Assembly: GCF_009766005.1 (NCBI RefSeq) | Contig: NZ_LMUK01000060.1 | Location: 318,569 to 382,568, forward strand | Length of the DNA stretch: 64,000 bases | Reading direction: 5' to 3' | Source of the DNA: Bradyrhizobium sp. S69 | Lineage (GTDB): Bacteria > Pseudomonadota > Alphaproteobacteria > Rhizobiales > Xanthobacteraceae | Shown: positions 16,830-24,572 of the stretch, piece after piece | Layout of the letters: each line of letters starts with the position of its first letter | Position numbering within the stretch: position 1 is the stretch's first letter | The notes under the pieces: generated by a model | What the model was told of the DNA's origin: nothing | Databases searched by the model: none | The model's input: only the letters and a program-made list of their open reading frames with translations | Made by a program: the position numbers and the translations under genes

Positions 16830-18023
16830 TCACGCCGCCGCAACTGCCTTGCGCGCCGGCGCCGAGGTCCGGTTCAGACGGCTGGCATCGGTGAGATGAA
16901 CGAGACGGCCGGCCGATATCACCGCAACGATGCGCGGCCGCAGCGGCTGTTCGTCATCGACCAGGATGAGATCTGCCCGGTGGCCGGCACCGAGCACGCC
17001 GCGATCGGCAAGGCCCGCGGCGCGGGCGGGCGCCGCCGAAATCAAATTCCAGGCCGCCGGTAACGCCAGCACGCCGTCGGCGACCAGCCGAAACGCCGCC
17101 AGCAATTGCGCCGGATAATAATAATCCGAGGCCAGAACAGAGCACAGGCCCTTGGCGATCATGTCGCTGGCCTTGGTCCAACCGGTATGGCTGCCGCCGC
17201 GCACCACGTTCGGAGCACCGAACACGATGAAGTCGCCCGCCTCGGCCGCCTCGCGCGCGGTTTCCTCGTTGATAGGGAATTCGGCGATGGCGACGCCCTG
17301 CGCGCGAAAAGCCTGCCGCATCGCCGGCGTATTGTCGTCATGCGACAGCATGCGGATGCCGGCGGCGCGTGCGGCCTCGGCAAGCCGCGCAATCGATGCG
17401 GGCACAAGCTGGGCGCGGCCGACGACACGCTCGACCAGCGCATCGAACGCGCGGTCGGAGAGGCCGCTGCGCTCGACCATGCGGCTGCGTTTTTGCGGCT
17501 TTGTGAGATTGCCGACGGTCGAATCCATGTGGTCGTTGAAGGCGAGCAGATCGATCCGCCGCGTCGACAGCCATCCAACGATCTCGGCTTCGGCGTCGAG
17601 ATTGTAGGTCTCGTGCCGCAAATGGAAGCGGGTGTCGGCCGCGAGCTGCGGCCTCAGCGCTTCGATGGTCTCCAGCAATCGCCGCGCGTTGTCGCCGCTG
17701 CGCAGGCCCGGTTCCCACGACCAAGTGGTGCCGTGGAACACCGTGGTGATGCCGTTACCGATCGCCTGCCGGTCGCTGTCGATCAATGCCACGTCGATCG
17801 GGAAATCGACGCCCGGCCGCGGCATCATCTGCCGCTCAAAGGCGTCGCCATGCAGATCGATGATGCCCGGGAGCACCAAAAGCCCGCCGGCATCGATGTT
17901 GAGGGCAGTGTGCACCGTCGCGCCGTCCACGGCGCTGATTTTACCGTCGGCGATCTCGATCGACGCTTCGCCGATTTGCCCGCCGAGCAACGCCCGGCCG
18001 CCTTCGATAAAGATGTGCATCAC
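16830..18023 (-). CDS. PhnM-like amidohydrolase, first paralogue
   Basis: A 397-residue amidohydrolase related to PhnM (alpha-D-ribose 1-methylphosphonate 5-triphosphate diphosphatase). Shared features are LPGIIDLHGD (53-62), GNGITTVFHGT, LSHDDNTP, FGAPNVVRGGSHTG and SVLASDYYYPAQL. It differs from the second PhnM (28115-29251) in the first metal motif, LHGD against LHTD, and in lacking the HTPGQRQF segment, so it is a diverged paralogue rather than a duplicate. Its start overlaps the acyltransferase stop by 4 nt, and the 2H phosphoesterase follows. It may act on a different ribose-phosphonate intermediate. Confidence 0.8.
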   Translation of the reverse strand: MMHIFIEGGRALLGGQIGEASIEIADGKISAVDGATVHTALNIDAGGLLVLPGIIDLHGDAFERQMMPRPGVDFPIDVALIDSDRQAIGNGITTVFHGTTWSWEPGLRSGDNARRLLETIEALRPQLAADTRFHLRHETYNLDAEAEIVGWLSTRRIDLLAFNDHMDSTVGNLTKPQKRSRMVERSGLSDRAFDALVERVVGRAQLVPASIARLAEAARAAGIRMLSHDDNTPAMRQAFRAQGVAIAEFPINEETAREAAEAGDFIVFGAPNVVRGGSHTGWTKASDMIAKGLCSVLASDYYYPAQLLAAFRLVADGVLALPAAWNLISAAPARAAGLADRGVLGAGHRADLILVDDEQPLRPRIVAVISAGRLVHLTDASRLNRTSAPARKAVAAA

Positions 18024-18688
18024 GACGCGGCCTTTTGTCGCTGAGAAGCCGTGCGCTGTGCACGCGCGATAGCTTCATATTTTTCGAGGAACGCCTCGAC
18101 CGCGAGTTTTCGAAAGTCGGGCAAGGCGAGCCGTAAGGTCTCGTGGTCCCAGTCCCACCATTCGAGTTCGGCGAGCCGGTCCGCGATCGCTTCGGGAAAC
18201 CGCCGCTTGATCACCCGTGCCGGATTGCCCCCGACGATGGTGTAGGCCGCGACGTCCTTGGTTACGATGGCTCCCGCCGCGATCACGGCGCCGGTGCCGA
18301 TGTTGCGGCCCGGCAGCACAATGGCGCCATGCCCGATCCAGACATCATGGCCGATATTGACGTGATGCGCGCGCCGCCAGGCGAAGAACTCGGCATCATC
18401 GGCTTCGCCATCGAAATAGGCGCTGGCGCGATAGGTGAAATGCGCCTGCGTCGCCCGGTGCATCGGATGGTTGCCGGGATTGATTCGGGTCATCGCTGCG
18501 ATCGAGCAGAACTTTCCGATTGATGTGTAGGTGATCTGGGCGTCGTTCACGACATAGGAATAATCGTCCATCGTCACTTCCTGCAAAATCGTCCGCGCGC
18601 CGACTTCGGTGTACGCGCCGAGCTTGACGTCGTTCAATTTTGCGGAAGGGTCGATCGTCGGTTCGACGGAGAGCCTTTTGCCGGCCAT
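18020..18688 (-). CDS. Hexapeptide-repeat acetyltransferase of phosphonate metabolism
   Basis: A 222-residue left-handed beta-helix acyltransferase, matching the phosphonate-linked hexapeptide family (TIGR03308). Repeats run from about residue 10 to 165 (VKLGAYTEVGARTIL, IGHDVWIGHGAIVLPGRNIG, GAVIAAGAIVTKDV), and NPARVIKRRF closes the helix. The His in NPGNHP near residue 72 is the likely catalytic base by analogy with chloramphenicol/virginiamycin transferases. A role in acetylating aminoalkylphosphonates has been suggested for such genes. It is the first gene of the minus-strand phosphonate operon, 56 bases after a triple PhoB-type site. Confidence 0.8.
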   Translation of the reverse strand: MAGKRLSVEPTIDPSAKLNDVKLGAYTEVGARTILQEVTMDDYSYVVNDAQITYTSIGKFCSIAAMTRINPGNHPMHRATQAHFTYRASAYFDGEADDAEFFAWRRAHHVNIGHDVWIGHGAIVLPGRNIGTGAVIAAGAIVTKDVAAYTIVGGNPARVIKRRFPEAIADRLAELEWWDWDHETLRLALPDFRKLAVEAFLEKYEAIARAQRTASQRQKAAS

Positions 18689-18743
18689 GCGGGCTTCCAG
18701 GTGATGCGGGTTGATTCAGTTGCCGCCCGTCATCGACGGGCAT

Positions 18744-18772
18744 GATGACGATAACGTGACGCTTCGATGACG
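18744..18772 (-). promoter_or_regulatory. Triple PhoB-type half-site, minus-strand phn operon
   Basis: On the minus strand three 7-mers occur every 11 bases: CGTCATC, CGTCACG and CGTCATC, separated by GAAG and TTAT. The spacing and the GTCA core match the PhoB (Pho box) consensus CTGTCAT-N4-CTGTCAT. The site lies 56 bases before the acyltransferase start. The match is by eye. Confidence 0.65.
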
Positions 18773-18811
18773 GCGTGCGGGATGTGGACGAAGGCCGCGG
18801 CCGCAGCACGA

Positions 18812-18829
18812 CTGTCACATAACTGTAAA
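18812..18829 (+). promoter_or_regulatory. PhoB box before phnC
   Basis: CTGTCAC, spacer ATAA, CTGTAAA: two 7-bp half-sites at an 11-base period with an AT-rich spacer, 57 bases before the phnC ATG. It is a close match to the PhoB consensus and indicates induction by phosphate starvation. Confidence 0.8.
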
Positions 18830-18886
18830 ATCCGGAGACTAGCGATAGCACCAGATAGCCCTCGGTCAGGCTTCCTGGAGCAAGTG

Positions 18887-19702
18887 ATGCTGGTAGTCGA
18901 AGGTTTGACGTGCCGATTTGGCACCAAGGCCGCTGTTGATAATGCCTCGTTCTCGATCCCGCCCGGCAGCTTCGTCGGCGTGATCGGCCGCTCCGGCGCA
19001 GGCAAGTCGACGATGCTGCGGATGATCAATCGCCTCGCCCAGCCGACCTCCGGGCGGATTTTGTTCGAAGGCGAGGACGTCACCGCGTTGCGTGGCAGGG
19101 AGCTGCGGCAATGGCGGGCCCGTTCGGCGATGATCTTTCAGCAATTCAATCTGGTCGGCCGGCTCGATGTCCTTACCAATGTGCTGATGGGGCGGCTGGC
19201 TGAAATCCCGGCCTGGCGTTCCCTCGCGCAGCTTTGGCCCGAGCAGGACCGGGCGCTGGCGATGTCGGCGTTGGAGCAATTCGATATCGCCTCGCTGGCG
19301 GCGCAACGCGCCGACCAGCTTTCCGGTGGTCAGCAACAGCGCGTCGCGATTGCGCGAGCGCTGGTGCAGCAGCCCGATATCATTCTGGCGGACGAGCCGA
19401 TCGCTTCGCTCGACCCGCGAAATACCAGGGTCGTGATGGATGCACTGTTGCGCATTAACAAGCATTTCGGCATCACGGTACTCTGCAACCTGCATTCGCT
19501 CGATCTGGCGCGGACCTATTGCGATCGCCTGATCGGCATGGCGGCCGGCCGCGTCGTGTTCGACGACGTCCCGGCGATGCTCACCGACCACATCGCGCGC
19601 GAACTGTACGATCTCGAAGCCAACGACGTCATGGGCGGGGCGCCGGTCCATGTCCCCGCCAATGTCGACGTTCCGGCGCTGGGCACGGCGGCTGCGGCCT
19701 GA
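18887..19702 (+). CDS. phnC: Phosphonate ABC transporter ATP-binding protein PhnC
   Basis: A 271-residue ATPase: Walker A GRSGAGKST (about 32-40), LSGGQQQRVAIARAL signature (about 144-158), Walker B ILADEP (about 165-170) and the switch His in NLHSLD. LVGRLDVLTNVLMGRL is typical of PhnC among ABC proteins. It powers uptake of phosphonates with PhnD and PhnE1/E2 encoded just downstream. ATG 18887 has GGAG 6 nt upstream; a longer frame would include the PhoB box and is rejected. Its promoter region is shared with the divergent acyltransferase operon. Confidence 0.92.
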   Translation: MLVVEGLTCRFGTKAAVDNASFSIPPGSFVGVIGRSGAGKSTMLRMINRLAQPTSGRILFEGEDVTALRGRELRQWRARSAMIFQQFNLVGRLDVLTNVLMGRLAEIPAWRSLAQLWPEQDRALAMSALEQFDIASLAAQRADQLSGGQQQRVAIARALVQQPDIILADEPIASLDPRNTRVVMDALLRINKHFGITVLCNLHSLDLARTYCDRLIGMAAGRVVFDDVPAMLTDHIARELYDLEANDVMGGAPVHVPANVDVPALGTAAAA

Positions 19703-19723
19703 AGTAACGCGACTGTCAAGGGC

Positions 19724-19748
19724 GGCCGCTACAAGCCTGTAGCGGGCC
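19724..19748. other. Hairpin between phnC and phnD
   Basis: CCGCTACA and TGTAGCGG (8-bp arms, 4-nt loop AGCC) with flanking GG/CC pairs. No T-run follows, so it is more likely an RNA-stability or processing element than a terminator. Confidence 0.55.
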
Positions 19749-19780
19749 GTCAGCTTTTCACGACCACAGGGGAATTCATC

Positions 19781-20713
19781 ATGATCAATCGCCGTATTGT
19801 TCTGGCTGGCGCCGCGTCGCTGGCCTTCGTCCGCTCCGCCACGTCCGCCGAAGACTGGAAGGCCAAATATCCGGAAATCACCTTCGCGGTGATTCCAGCC
19901 GAGAACGGTTCGGGCGTCACCGAGCGCTACGCGCCGTTCGTGGCCTATCTGTCGAAGGAACTCGGCATCAAGGTCACCCTGCGGGTGGCCAACGACTACG
20001 CCGCGGTGATCGAAGGCCAGCGCGCCGGCAACATCCATATCGGCTATTACGGTCCGGCGTCGTTCGCGCGTGCCCTTGTCACCGGCGTCAAGACCGACGC
20101 CTTTGTGATCGATGTCAATTCCGACGGCTCCAAAGGCTATTATTCGGTGTTCTACGTGCTGGCCAAGAGCCCGTACCAGAAACTGGACGACCTCAAGGGC
20201 AAGAACCTCGGTTTGGTCGATCCCAACTCGACCTCCGGCAACAACATGCCGCGCTTCAAGATGGATCAGATGGGCGTCGATCCCGACAAGTTCTTCTCTC
20301 AGGTGGTGCTCACCGGCAGCCACGAAAACGCCGTGCTGGCGCTGGCGCAGGGCACCGTCGATGTCTGTGCCAATTGGTGGAACGCCGAAGACGATTCCAA
20401 CCTGACGCGCATGCTGAACAAGAACATGGTCAAGTCGAGCGACGGCACGCCGCTGAAGAAGGAAGACTTCCGTGTGATCGTGAAGTCCGATCTCATCATC
20501 AACTCGCCCTATGCCTATCTGGACGATCTGCCCGGCGACATGAAGGCCGCGATCAAGCAGGCATTCCTCGATGCCGCGCAGAAGGACCCCGAAGCGTTCA
20601 AGAAGCTGTCGGACGGCAAGAACCGTCCCTGGCAGCCGGTGACCAACCCGGACTACGACAAGACCATCGAGCTGATCAAGTTCGTCGACAGTTTGCGCAA
20701 GAAGGCGTCCTGA
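19781..20713 (+). CDS. phnD: Phosphonate ABC transporter substrate-binding protein PhnD
   Basis: A 310-residue periplasmic protein. Residues 1-22 are a signal peptide with a twin-basic start (NRR), cut near SATSA. The mature part has the PhnD pattern: EITFAVIPAEN, YAPFVAYLSKELGIKV, HIGYYGPASFARA, VDPNSTSGNNMPR and FSQVVLTGSHENAVLALAQG. It delivers alkylphosphonates to the PhnE permeases. GGGGA lies 7 nt before the ATG. Hairpins on both sides (19724-19748 and 20731-20759) suggest that its mRNA is kept more abundant than that of the rest of the operon, which is common for binding proteins. Confidence 0.92.
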   Translation: MINRRIVLAGAASLAFVRSATSAEDWKAKYPEITFAVIPAENGSGVTERYAPFVAYLSKELGIKVTLRVANDYAAVIEGQRAGNIHIGYYGPASFARALVTGVKTDAFVIDVNSDGSKGYYSVFYVLAKSPYQKLDDLKGKNLGLVDPNSTSGNNMPRFKMDQMGVDPDKFFSQVVLTGSHENAVLALAQGTVDVCANWWNAEDDSNLTRMLNKNMVKSSDGTPLKKEDFRVIVKSDLIINSPYAYLDDLPGDMKAAIKQAFLDAAQKDPEAFKKLSDGKNRPWQPVTNPDYDKTIELIKFVDSLRKKAS

Positions 20714-20730
20714 TTCGCTGCAACTGACAT

Positions 20731-20759
20731 AAGAGCCGGGTCCTTTGACCCGGCTCTTT
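20731..20759 (+). terminator. Strong hairpin between phnD and phnE1
   Basis: AAGAGCCGGGTC (20731-20742) and GACCCGGCTCTT (20747-20758) pair over 12 bases with a CTTT loop, followed by only T and C. The stem is strong and the T-run short, which suits partial termination or 3' protection of the phnD message rather than full stop, since phnE1 follows 35 bases later. Confidence 0.65.
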
Positions 20760-20793
20760 CGCTTTATTTCGATGCGCGGCGGAGTGCGGCACC

Positions 20794-21678
20794 TTGACCA
20801 TCGCAGTCTCGATACTCCCGGATCAGCAGCTTGCCGCGCTGAACGAGGTCTATCGTAAGGCTGTCGCGCGCAAGCGGCTGCGCGTGGCGCTCGGCGCTGC
20901 CGCGTTTCTTGCCGCGCTGGCGATCGCCTCGATCGGCGCCGAAGTGAACCTGCGCACGCTGTTCACTTATTTTGGTCATTTCGTCAGCTATTTCGATCGC
21001 CTGCTCACGCTGGACAATGGCAGCCGGGTCTGGACCAACATTCCCGAATGGCTGTGGGGCTGGAAGAAATGGTCGCTGCTATTGGGTGAAACCATCCTGA
21101 TCAGCTATGTCGGCACCTTGTTCGGCGCGGTGTTGGGTTTTGCGTTCAATTTCCTGGCGGCTGAAAACACCTCGCCGGGTCCCTGGGTGCGTTTCATCGT
21201 CAAGCGCCTGATGGAATTCTGCCGCACCGTGCCCGATATCGTGTTCGCGCTGATCTTCGTGATCGCCTTCGGTCTCGGTCCGATGGCTGGCGTTCTCGCC
21301 ATCACGATCCACTCGATCGGCGCGCTGGGCAAGCAATATGCCGAGATGGTCGAGAATATCGACATGAAGCCGGTCGAAGGTCTGCGTTCCACCGGGGCAG
21401 GCTGGATCGCCTGCATGCGCTTCGCGGTGCTGCCGCAGGTCGTGGCCGGCTTCGCCAGTTACACGCTGCTGCGCTTCGAGATCAATGTGCGCAGCGCCTC
21501 GGTGATGGGCTTTGTCGGCGCCGGCGGCATCGGCGTCGAGCTGATCACGGCGATCCGAAAATTCTACTACTCCGATGTCAGCGCGATCCTGCTGCTGATC
21601 ATCCTGACGGTGTTTGTCATCGATATCGGCACCGGCTGGGTGCGCGGGCGGCTGTTCGGCAAGGAGCGGCGCACATGA
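20794..21678 (+). CDS. phnE1: Phosphonate ABC transporter permease PhnE, first copy
   Basis: A 294-residue inner-membrane permease with about six membrane segments (first near residues 32-50). The EAA loop lies around VEGLRSTGAGWIACMRFAVLPQV, and VMGFVGAGGIGVEL follows as in PhnE proteins. The start appears to be TTG at 20794: there is no in-frame ATG nearby and GGAG lies 9 nt upstream. Its stop overlaps the second permease by 4 nt, so the two are probably made together and form the transport pore as a heterodimer. Confidence 0.9.
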   Translation: MTIAVSILPDQQLAALNEVYRKAVARKRLRVALGAAAFLAALAIASIGAEVNLRTLFTYFGHFVSYFDRLLTLDNGSRVWTNIPEWLWGWKKWSLLLGETILISYVGTLFGAVLGFAFNFLAAENTSPGPWVRFIVKRLMEFCRTVPDIVFALIFVIAFGLGPMAGVLAITIHSIGALGKQYAEMVENIDMKPVEGLRSTGAGWIACMRFAVLPQVVAGFASYTLLRFEINVRSASVMGFVGAGGIGVELITAIRKFYYSDVSAILLLIILTVFVIDIGTGWVRGRLFGKERRT

Positions 21679-22523
21679 CCAAACGCTCGATGCTGGAGAC
21701 CGATGGCCTGCGCGCCAGATATCCCGATGTCTTCAACCGTCCGGTCTCCTCGCGGTTGGCGTGGCCGTCGATGCTAGCAGGCGCGCTCGCGATCTTCGTG
21801 TTCGGCCTGATCCATCTTGGCTTTTCGCCGATCCGCATGCTGAATGGCATTCATCAGCTCGGCTGGATCTCGTTGATGATGCTGCCGCCCAATCCCGGCG
21901 CGTCGCTGCCGCTTTATCTGAGGGCGCTGGGAGAAACCCTGTCGATCGCCTTGCTTGGCACCACGCTGGCCGCGGTGTTCGCATTCCCGGTCAGCCTGCT
22001 GGCGGCGAAAAACATCGTGCCGTCGAACTTCTTCCGGTTTCCGATCCGGCGCTTCCTCGACACCATCCGGGGCGTCGATACACTGATCTGGGCGCTGGTC
22101 TGGATCAATGTGGTCGGTCTCGGCCCGTTCGCCGGCGTGCTCGCCATCGCCTTGTCGGATTTCGGCGCGCTTGGCAAGCTGTTCTCGGAGGCGATCGAGG
22201 GCGCCGACAGGAAGCAGGTCGAGGGCATCCGCGCCTCCGGCGGCAATGCGCTGCACGAGATTCGATTTGGCCTGATGCCGCAGGTATTTCCTGTGATCGC
22301 CGGGCAGATGCTTTACTTTTTCGAGTCTAACACCCGTTCGGCCACCATCATCGGCATCGTCGGCGCCGGCGGCATCGGCTTGCAACTGGCCGAACAGATC
22401 CGCGTGCTGGAATGGCAGAAGGTATCGTTCCTGATCCTGATGATCCTGATCGCGGTCGCCATGATCGACTGGATTTCAGGCAAACTGCGCTTCGCCATCA
22501 TCGGTCCGCGCGCGGTGGCGTGA
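21675..22523 (+). CDS. phnE2: Phosphonate ABC transporter permease PhnE, second copy
   Basis: A 282-residue inner-membrane permease, paralogous to the gene before it. The EAA loop is around VEGIRASGGNALHEIRFGLMPQV, with IIGIVGAGGIGLQLAEQIR after it. The N-terminus (LETDGLRARYPDVFNR) is cytoplasmic, and the first membrane helix lies near residues 28-48. ATGA overlap couples it to phnE1. Having two permease genes is the usual rhizobial arrangement. A palindromic repeat, not a terminator, follows the stop. Confidence 0.9.
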   Translation: MTKRSMLETDGLRARYPDVFNRPVSSRLAWPSMLAGALAIFVFGLIHLGFSPIRMLNGIHQLGWISLMMLPPNPGASLPLYLRALGETLSIALLGTTLAAVFAFPVSLLAAKNIVPSNFFRFPIRRFLDTIRGVDTLIWALVWINVVGLGPFAGVLAIALSDFGALGKLFSEAIEGADRKQVEGIRASGGNALHEIRFGLMPQVFPVIAGQMLYFFESNTRSATIIGIVGAGGIGLQLAEQIRVLEWQKVSFLILMILIAVAMIDWISGKLRFAIIGPRAVA

Positions 22524-22541
22524 GGCGGTGAGCGACAGTTG

Positions 22542-22631
22542 GTAGGGTGGGCAAAGCGAAGCGTGCCCACCATAAGGCTCGCGATTCGATAGATGGTGGG
22601 CACGGCGCGAGCGCGCCTTTGCCCACCCTAC
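22542..22631. repeat. Nested palindromic intergenic repeat, type C
   Basis: Outer arms GTAGGGTGGGCAAAG (22542-22556) and CTTTGCCCACCCTAC (22617-22631) pair perfectly over 15 bases; inner arms CGTGCCCACCAT (22562-22573) and ATGGTGGGCACG (22593-22604) pair over 12. It fills the gap between the convergent phnE2 and phnF genes and could end both transcripts by folding. I recall it as a high-copy element of Bradyrhizobium. Confidence 0.8.
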
Positions 22632-22634
22632 GCC

Positions 22635-23363
22635 CTAACCGCTCTCCACCACGAATTCGATGCGCTCGGCGGCAAAGCGTGAACGTTTGGTCACGAGTGG
22701 CGTGCCGTCGGTATCGACGTCGGTGCTGTCGACGACGAGGACCGGACGGCCCAGCGCCAGATCGAGCCGCGCGGCATCGGCGGCGTCGGCGATGGCGGCG
22801 GTGATTTTGGTCGTGCCGCGCCGATAATCGCGAATGCCGTAATGCACCAACAGCTTGGTCATCGAGCGGGTAGTGGCGAAGACGCGCCCGGCATCCGGAA
22901 AGCGTGTTGTGGAAAGCCAGGTGGTGCTGACGCAGATCGGCGTGCGGTCGGCCAGCCGAACTGATTCGATCCGGATCAGTGGCGCGCCGGTTTTCAGCCC
23001 CAACTCCCGCGCCAGTTCGCGGGTCGCCACGTCGTCCGATGCATCGATCAACTGGCCGCGCGGCTCATGGCCGCCGGCGCCGACGATCTCGGAGAACCGC
23101 GTGCGCGAACGCAAGGGATAAGCCAGCTTTGCCGCCTCGACATAGGTGCCGCTGCCGCGCTCGGCGCGCACCAGCCCGCGTTCGGCGAGCGTTGCCAGCG
23201 CGCGGCGCACGGTGTGGCGGTTGACGCGATAGGTCTCGGCGATCTCCATTTCGCCGGGCAGCTTTTCGCCCGCGGCAAAACGGCCGTCAGCGATGCCGCG
23301 CTCGATGCCGTCGGCGACTTGCCGCCACAATGCCACGCCGGATGACGTTTCCTGCAAGGTCAT
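22635..23363 (-). CDS. phnF: GntR/HutC-family regulator PhnF
   Basis: A 242-residue repressor. The N-terminal winged helix-turn-helix is at about 30-78 (VNRHTVRRALATLAERGLV, then GSGTYV), and the C-terminal UTRA effector domain starts near residue 85 (LRSRTRFSEIV). PhnF proteins bind inverted repeats and control phosphonate operons. The gene is divergent from phnG, and a perfect palindrome (23432-23463) lies between the two starts, so it probably represses both phnG and itself. The effector is unknown. No strong ribosome site precedes the ATG. Confidence 0.88.
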   Translation of the reverse strand: MTLQETSSGVALWRQVADGIERGIADGRFAAGEKLPGEMEIAETYRVNRHTVRRALATLAERGLVRAERGSGTYVEAAKLAYPLRSRTRFSEIVGAGGHEPRGQLIDASDDVATRELARELGLKTGAPLIRIESVRLADRTPICVSTTWLSTTRFPDAGRVFATTRSMTKLLVHYGIRDYRRGTTKITAAIADAADAARLDLALGRPVLVVDSTDVDTDGTPLVTKRSRFAAERIEFVVESG

Positions 23364-23402
23364 GGCGTCGGGCCGGGGAGGGGGATCGCGAAAATCATCA
23401 TT

Positions 23403-23420
23403 TTGTCACCAAACAGTCAT
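23403..23420 (+). promoter_or_regulatory. PhoB-type box before phnG
   Basis: TTGTCAC, spacer CAAA, CAGTCAT: two half-sites at an 11-base period, each one mismatch from the PhoB half-site. It lies upstream of the PhnF palindrome, 77 bases before phnG. Together they suggest activation by PhoB and repression by PhnF at one promoter. Confidence 0.65.
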
Positions 23421-23431
23421 GGCGTTCGCTT

Positions 23432-23463
23432 ATCAAGTTGTCTAGTATCATAGACAACTTGAT
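23432..23463. promoter_or_regulatory. Probable PhnF operator
   Basis: A perfect inverted repeat with 13-bp arms, ATCAAGTTGTCTA and TAGACAACTTGAT, around a 6-nt GTATCA centre. It sits between the divergent phnF and phnG starts, where a GntR/HutC autoregulator would bind. The inner TCTA..TAGA spacing resembles other HutC-subfamily sites. Confidence 0.75.
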
Positions 23464-23496
23464 TCAGGCAAGATTGTTGAAGCCAAGGCTGCCTTG

Positions 23497-23958
23497 ATGT
23501 TGACGACCGAAGAGAGCGGCCAGCAGGCCAAGCGAAAAGCAGCGATGGCGGTGCTGGCGCATTCCGGCGCGGTCGAGATCGCGGGACGTCTTGCCGCGAT
23601 CTCGCTACCGGATCATGAAAACCTGCGCGAGCCGGAGAATGGCCTCGTGATGGTGCGCGGCCGCACCGGCGGCGACGGCGCGCCGTTCAACCTGGGCGAG
23701 GCCACGGTGTCGCGCGCGGCGGTGCGGCTTTCGACCGGCGAGGTCGGCTTTGGCTACGCGCTGGGCCGCGATCGGCAAAAGGCGCAGATGATCGCGTTGT
23801 GCGATGCCCTGATCCAGAGCGCCGATCATGCCGGCACAATTGAAGCCAACGTGCTGGCGCCGCTGCGCGCGGCGATCGCCGCCGCGCAAAACCGCAAGGC
23901 TGCCGAGACCGCGGCGACGCGAGTCGATTTCTACACGATGGTGCGTGGCGAGGGCTGA
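23497..23958 (+). CDS. phnG: C-P lyase subunit PhnG
   Basis: A 153-residue subunit of the carbon-phosphorus lyase core (PhnGHIJ). Family features are the helix AKRKAAMAVLAHSG, then GLVMVRGRTGGDGAPFNLGE, the segment GFGYALGRDRQKAQMIALCDAL, and RVDFYTMVRGEG at the end. PhnG with PhnI, PhnH and PhnL transfers the phosphonate to the ribose of ATP. AAGG lies 8 nt before ATG 23497; a TTG one codon earlier is also open. It is the first gene of the phnGHIJKLMN operon, and phnH follows after 3 bases. Confidence 0.92.
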   Translation: MLTTEESGQQAKRKAAMAVLAHSGAVEIAGRLAAISLPDHENLREPENGLVMVRGRTGGDGAPFNLGEATVSRAAVRLSTGEVGFGYALGRDRQKAQMIALCDALIQSADHAGTIEANVLAPLRAAIAAAQNRKAAETAATRVDFYTMVRGEG

Positions 23959-23961
23959 GCG

Positions 23962-24570
23962 ATGACGACATTTGCCGAATTGCCGTCCGGTTTTGCCGAC
24001 AAGGTGTTGTCGGCGCAGACCACCTTTCGCTCCGTGATGGATGCGATGGCGCGGCCGGGCAGCGTGCATTGCATCGCCTCGGCCTCCGGCACGCCTCCCG
24101 GTGTGATGCGCGGCACCGCCGCGATCGCGCTGACGCTGTTCGATCACGACACGCCGCTCTGGCTCGATCCGCGAATGGCGCAAGCGCCGGAAGTCGAGAA
24201 ATGGCTCAAATTCCATACCAGCGCGCCGATCGTCTCGGATTCCTCGATCTGCAGCTTTGCGTTGATCGGCAACGCTGCCGAACTTCCCGCGCTGGACCAA
24301 TTCTCGTTCGGCAGCAATGAATACCCCGATCGCTCGACCACGCTGATCCTGCAGGTCGAGAGCCTGCGTGAGGGGCTGGCCTTCGAGCTCAGCGGGCCGG
24401 GCATCGACGGCACGACCGTACTGCAGGCCACGATCGAGCCGTTGGATCTGTTCGCGCGGCTCGCGATCAACGCGACGCTGTTTCCGCGCGGCATCGACGT
24501 GGTGCTGGTGGCCGACGACGCCGTCGTCGCGATCCCCCGCACCACGCGGCTTGTCGCCGAGGGAGATTAA
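23962..24570 (+). CDS. phnH: C-P lyase subunit PhnH
   Basis: A 202-residue C-P lyase subunit that dimerises and joins the PhnGI core. Recognisable stretches are SGFADKVLSAQTTFRSVMDAMARPG, TLFDHDTPLWLD, FGSNEYPDRSTTLILQV and ATLFPRGIDVVLVADD. GAGG lies 8 nt before the ATG. It overlaps nothing but is only 3 bases after phnG and 2 before phnI, so all three are clearly one transcript. Confidence 0.92.
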   Translation: MTTFAELPSGFADKVLSAQTTFRSVMDAMARPGSVHCIASASGTPPGVMRGTAAIALTLFDHDTPLWLDPRMAQAPEVEKWLKFHTSAPIVSDSSICSFALIGNAAELPALDQFSFGSNEYPDRSTTLILQVESLREGLAFELSGPGIDGTTVLQATIEPLDLFARLAINATLFPRGIDVVLVADDAVVAIPRTTRLVAEGD

Positions 24571-24572
24571 TC

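Noticed and set aside
18866..20323. A 485-codon minus-strand frame across phnC and phnD
   Set aside because: It spans two real genes and their gap, has no domain, and is only open because of high GC.
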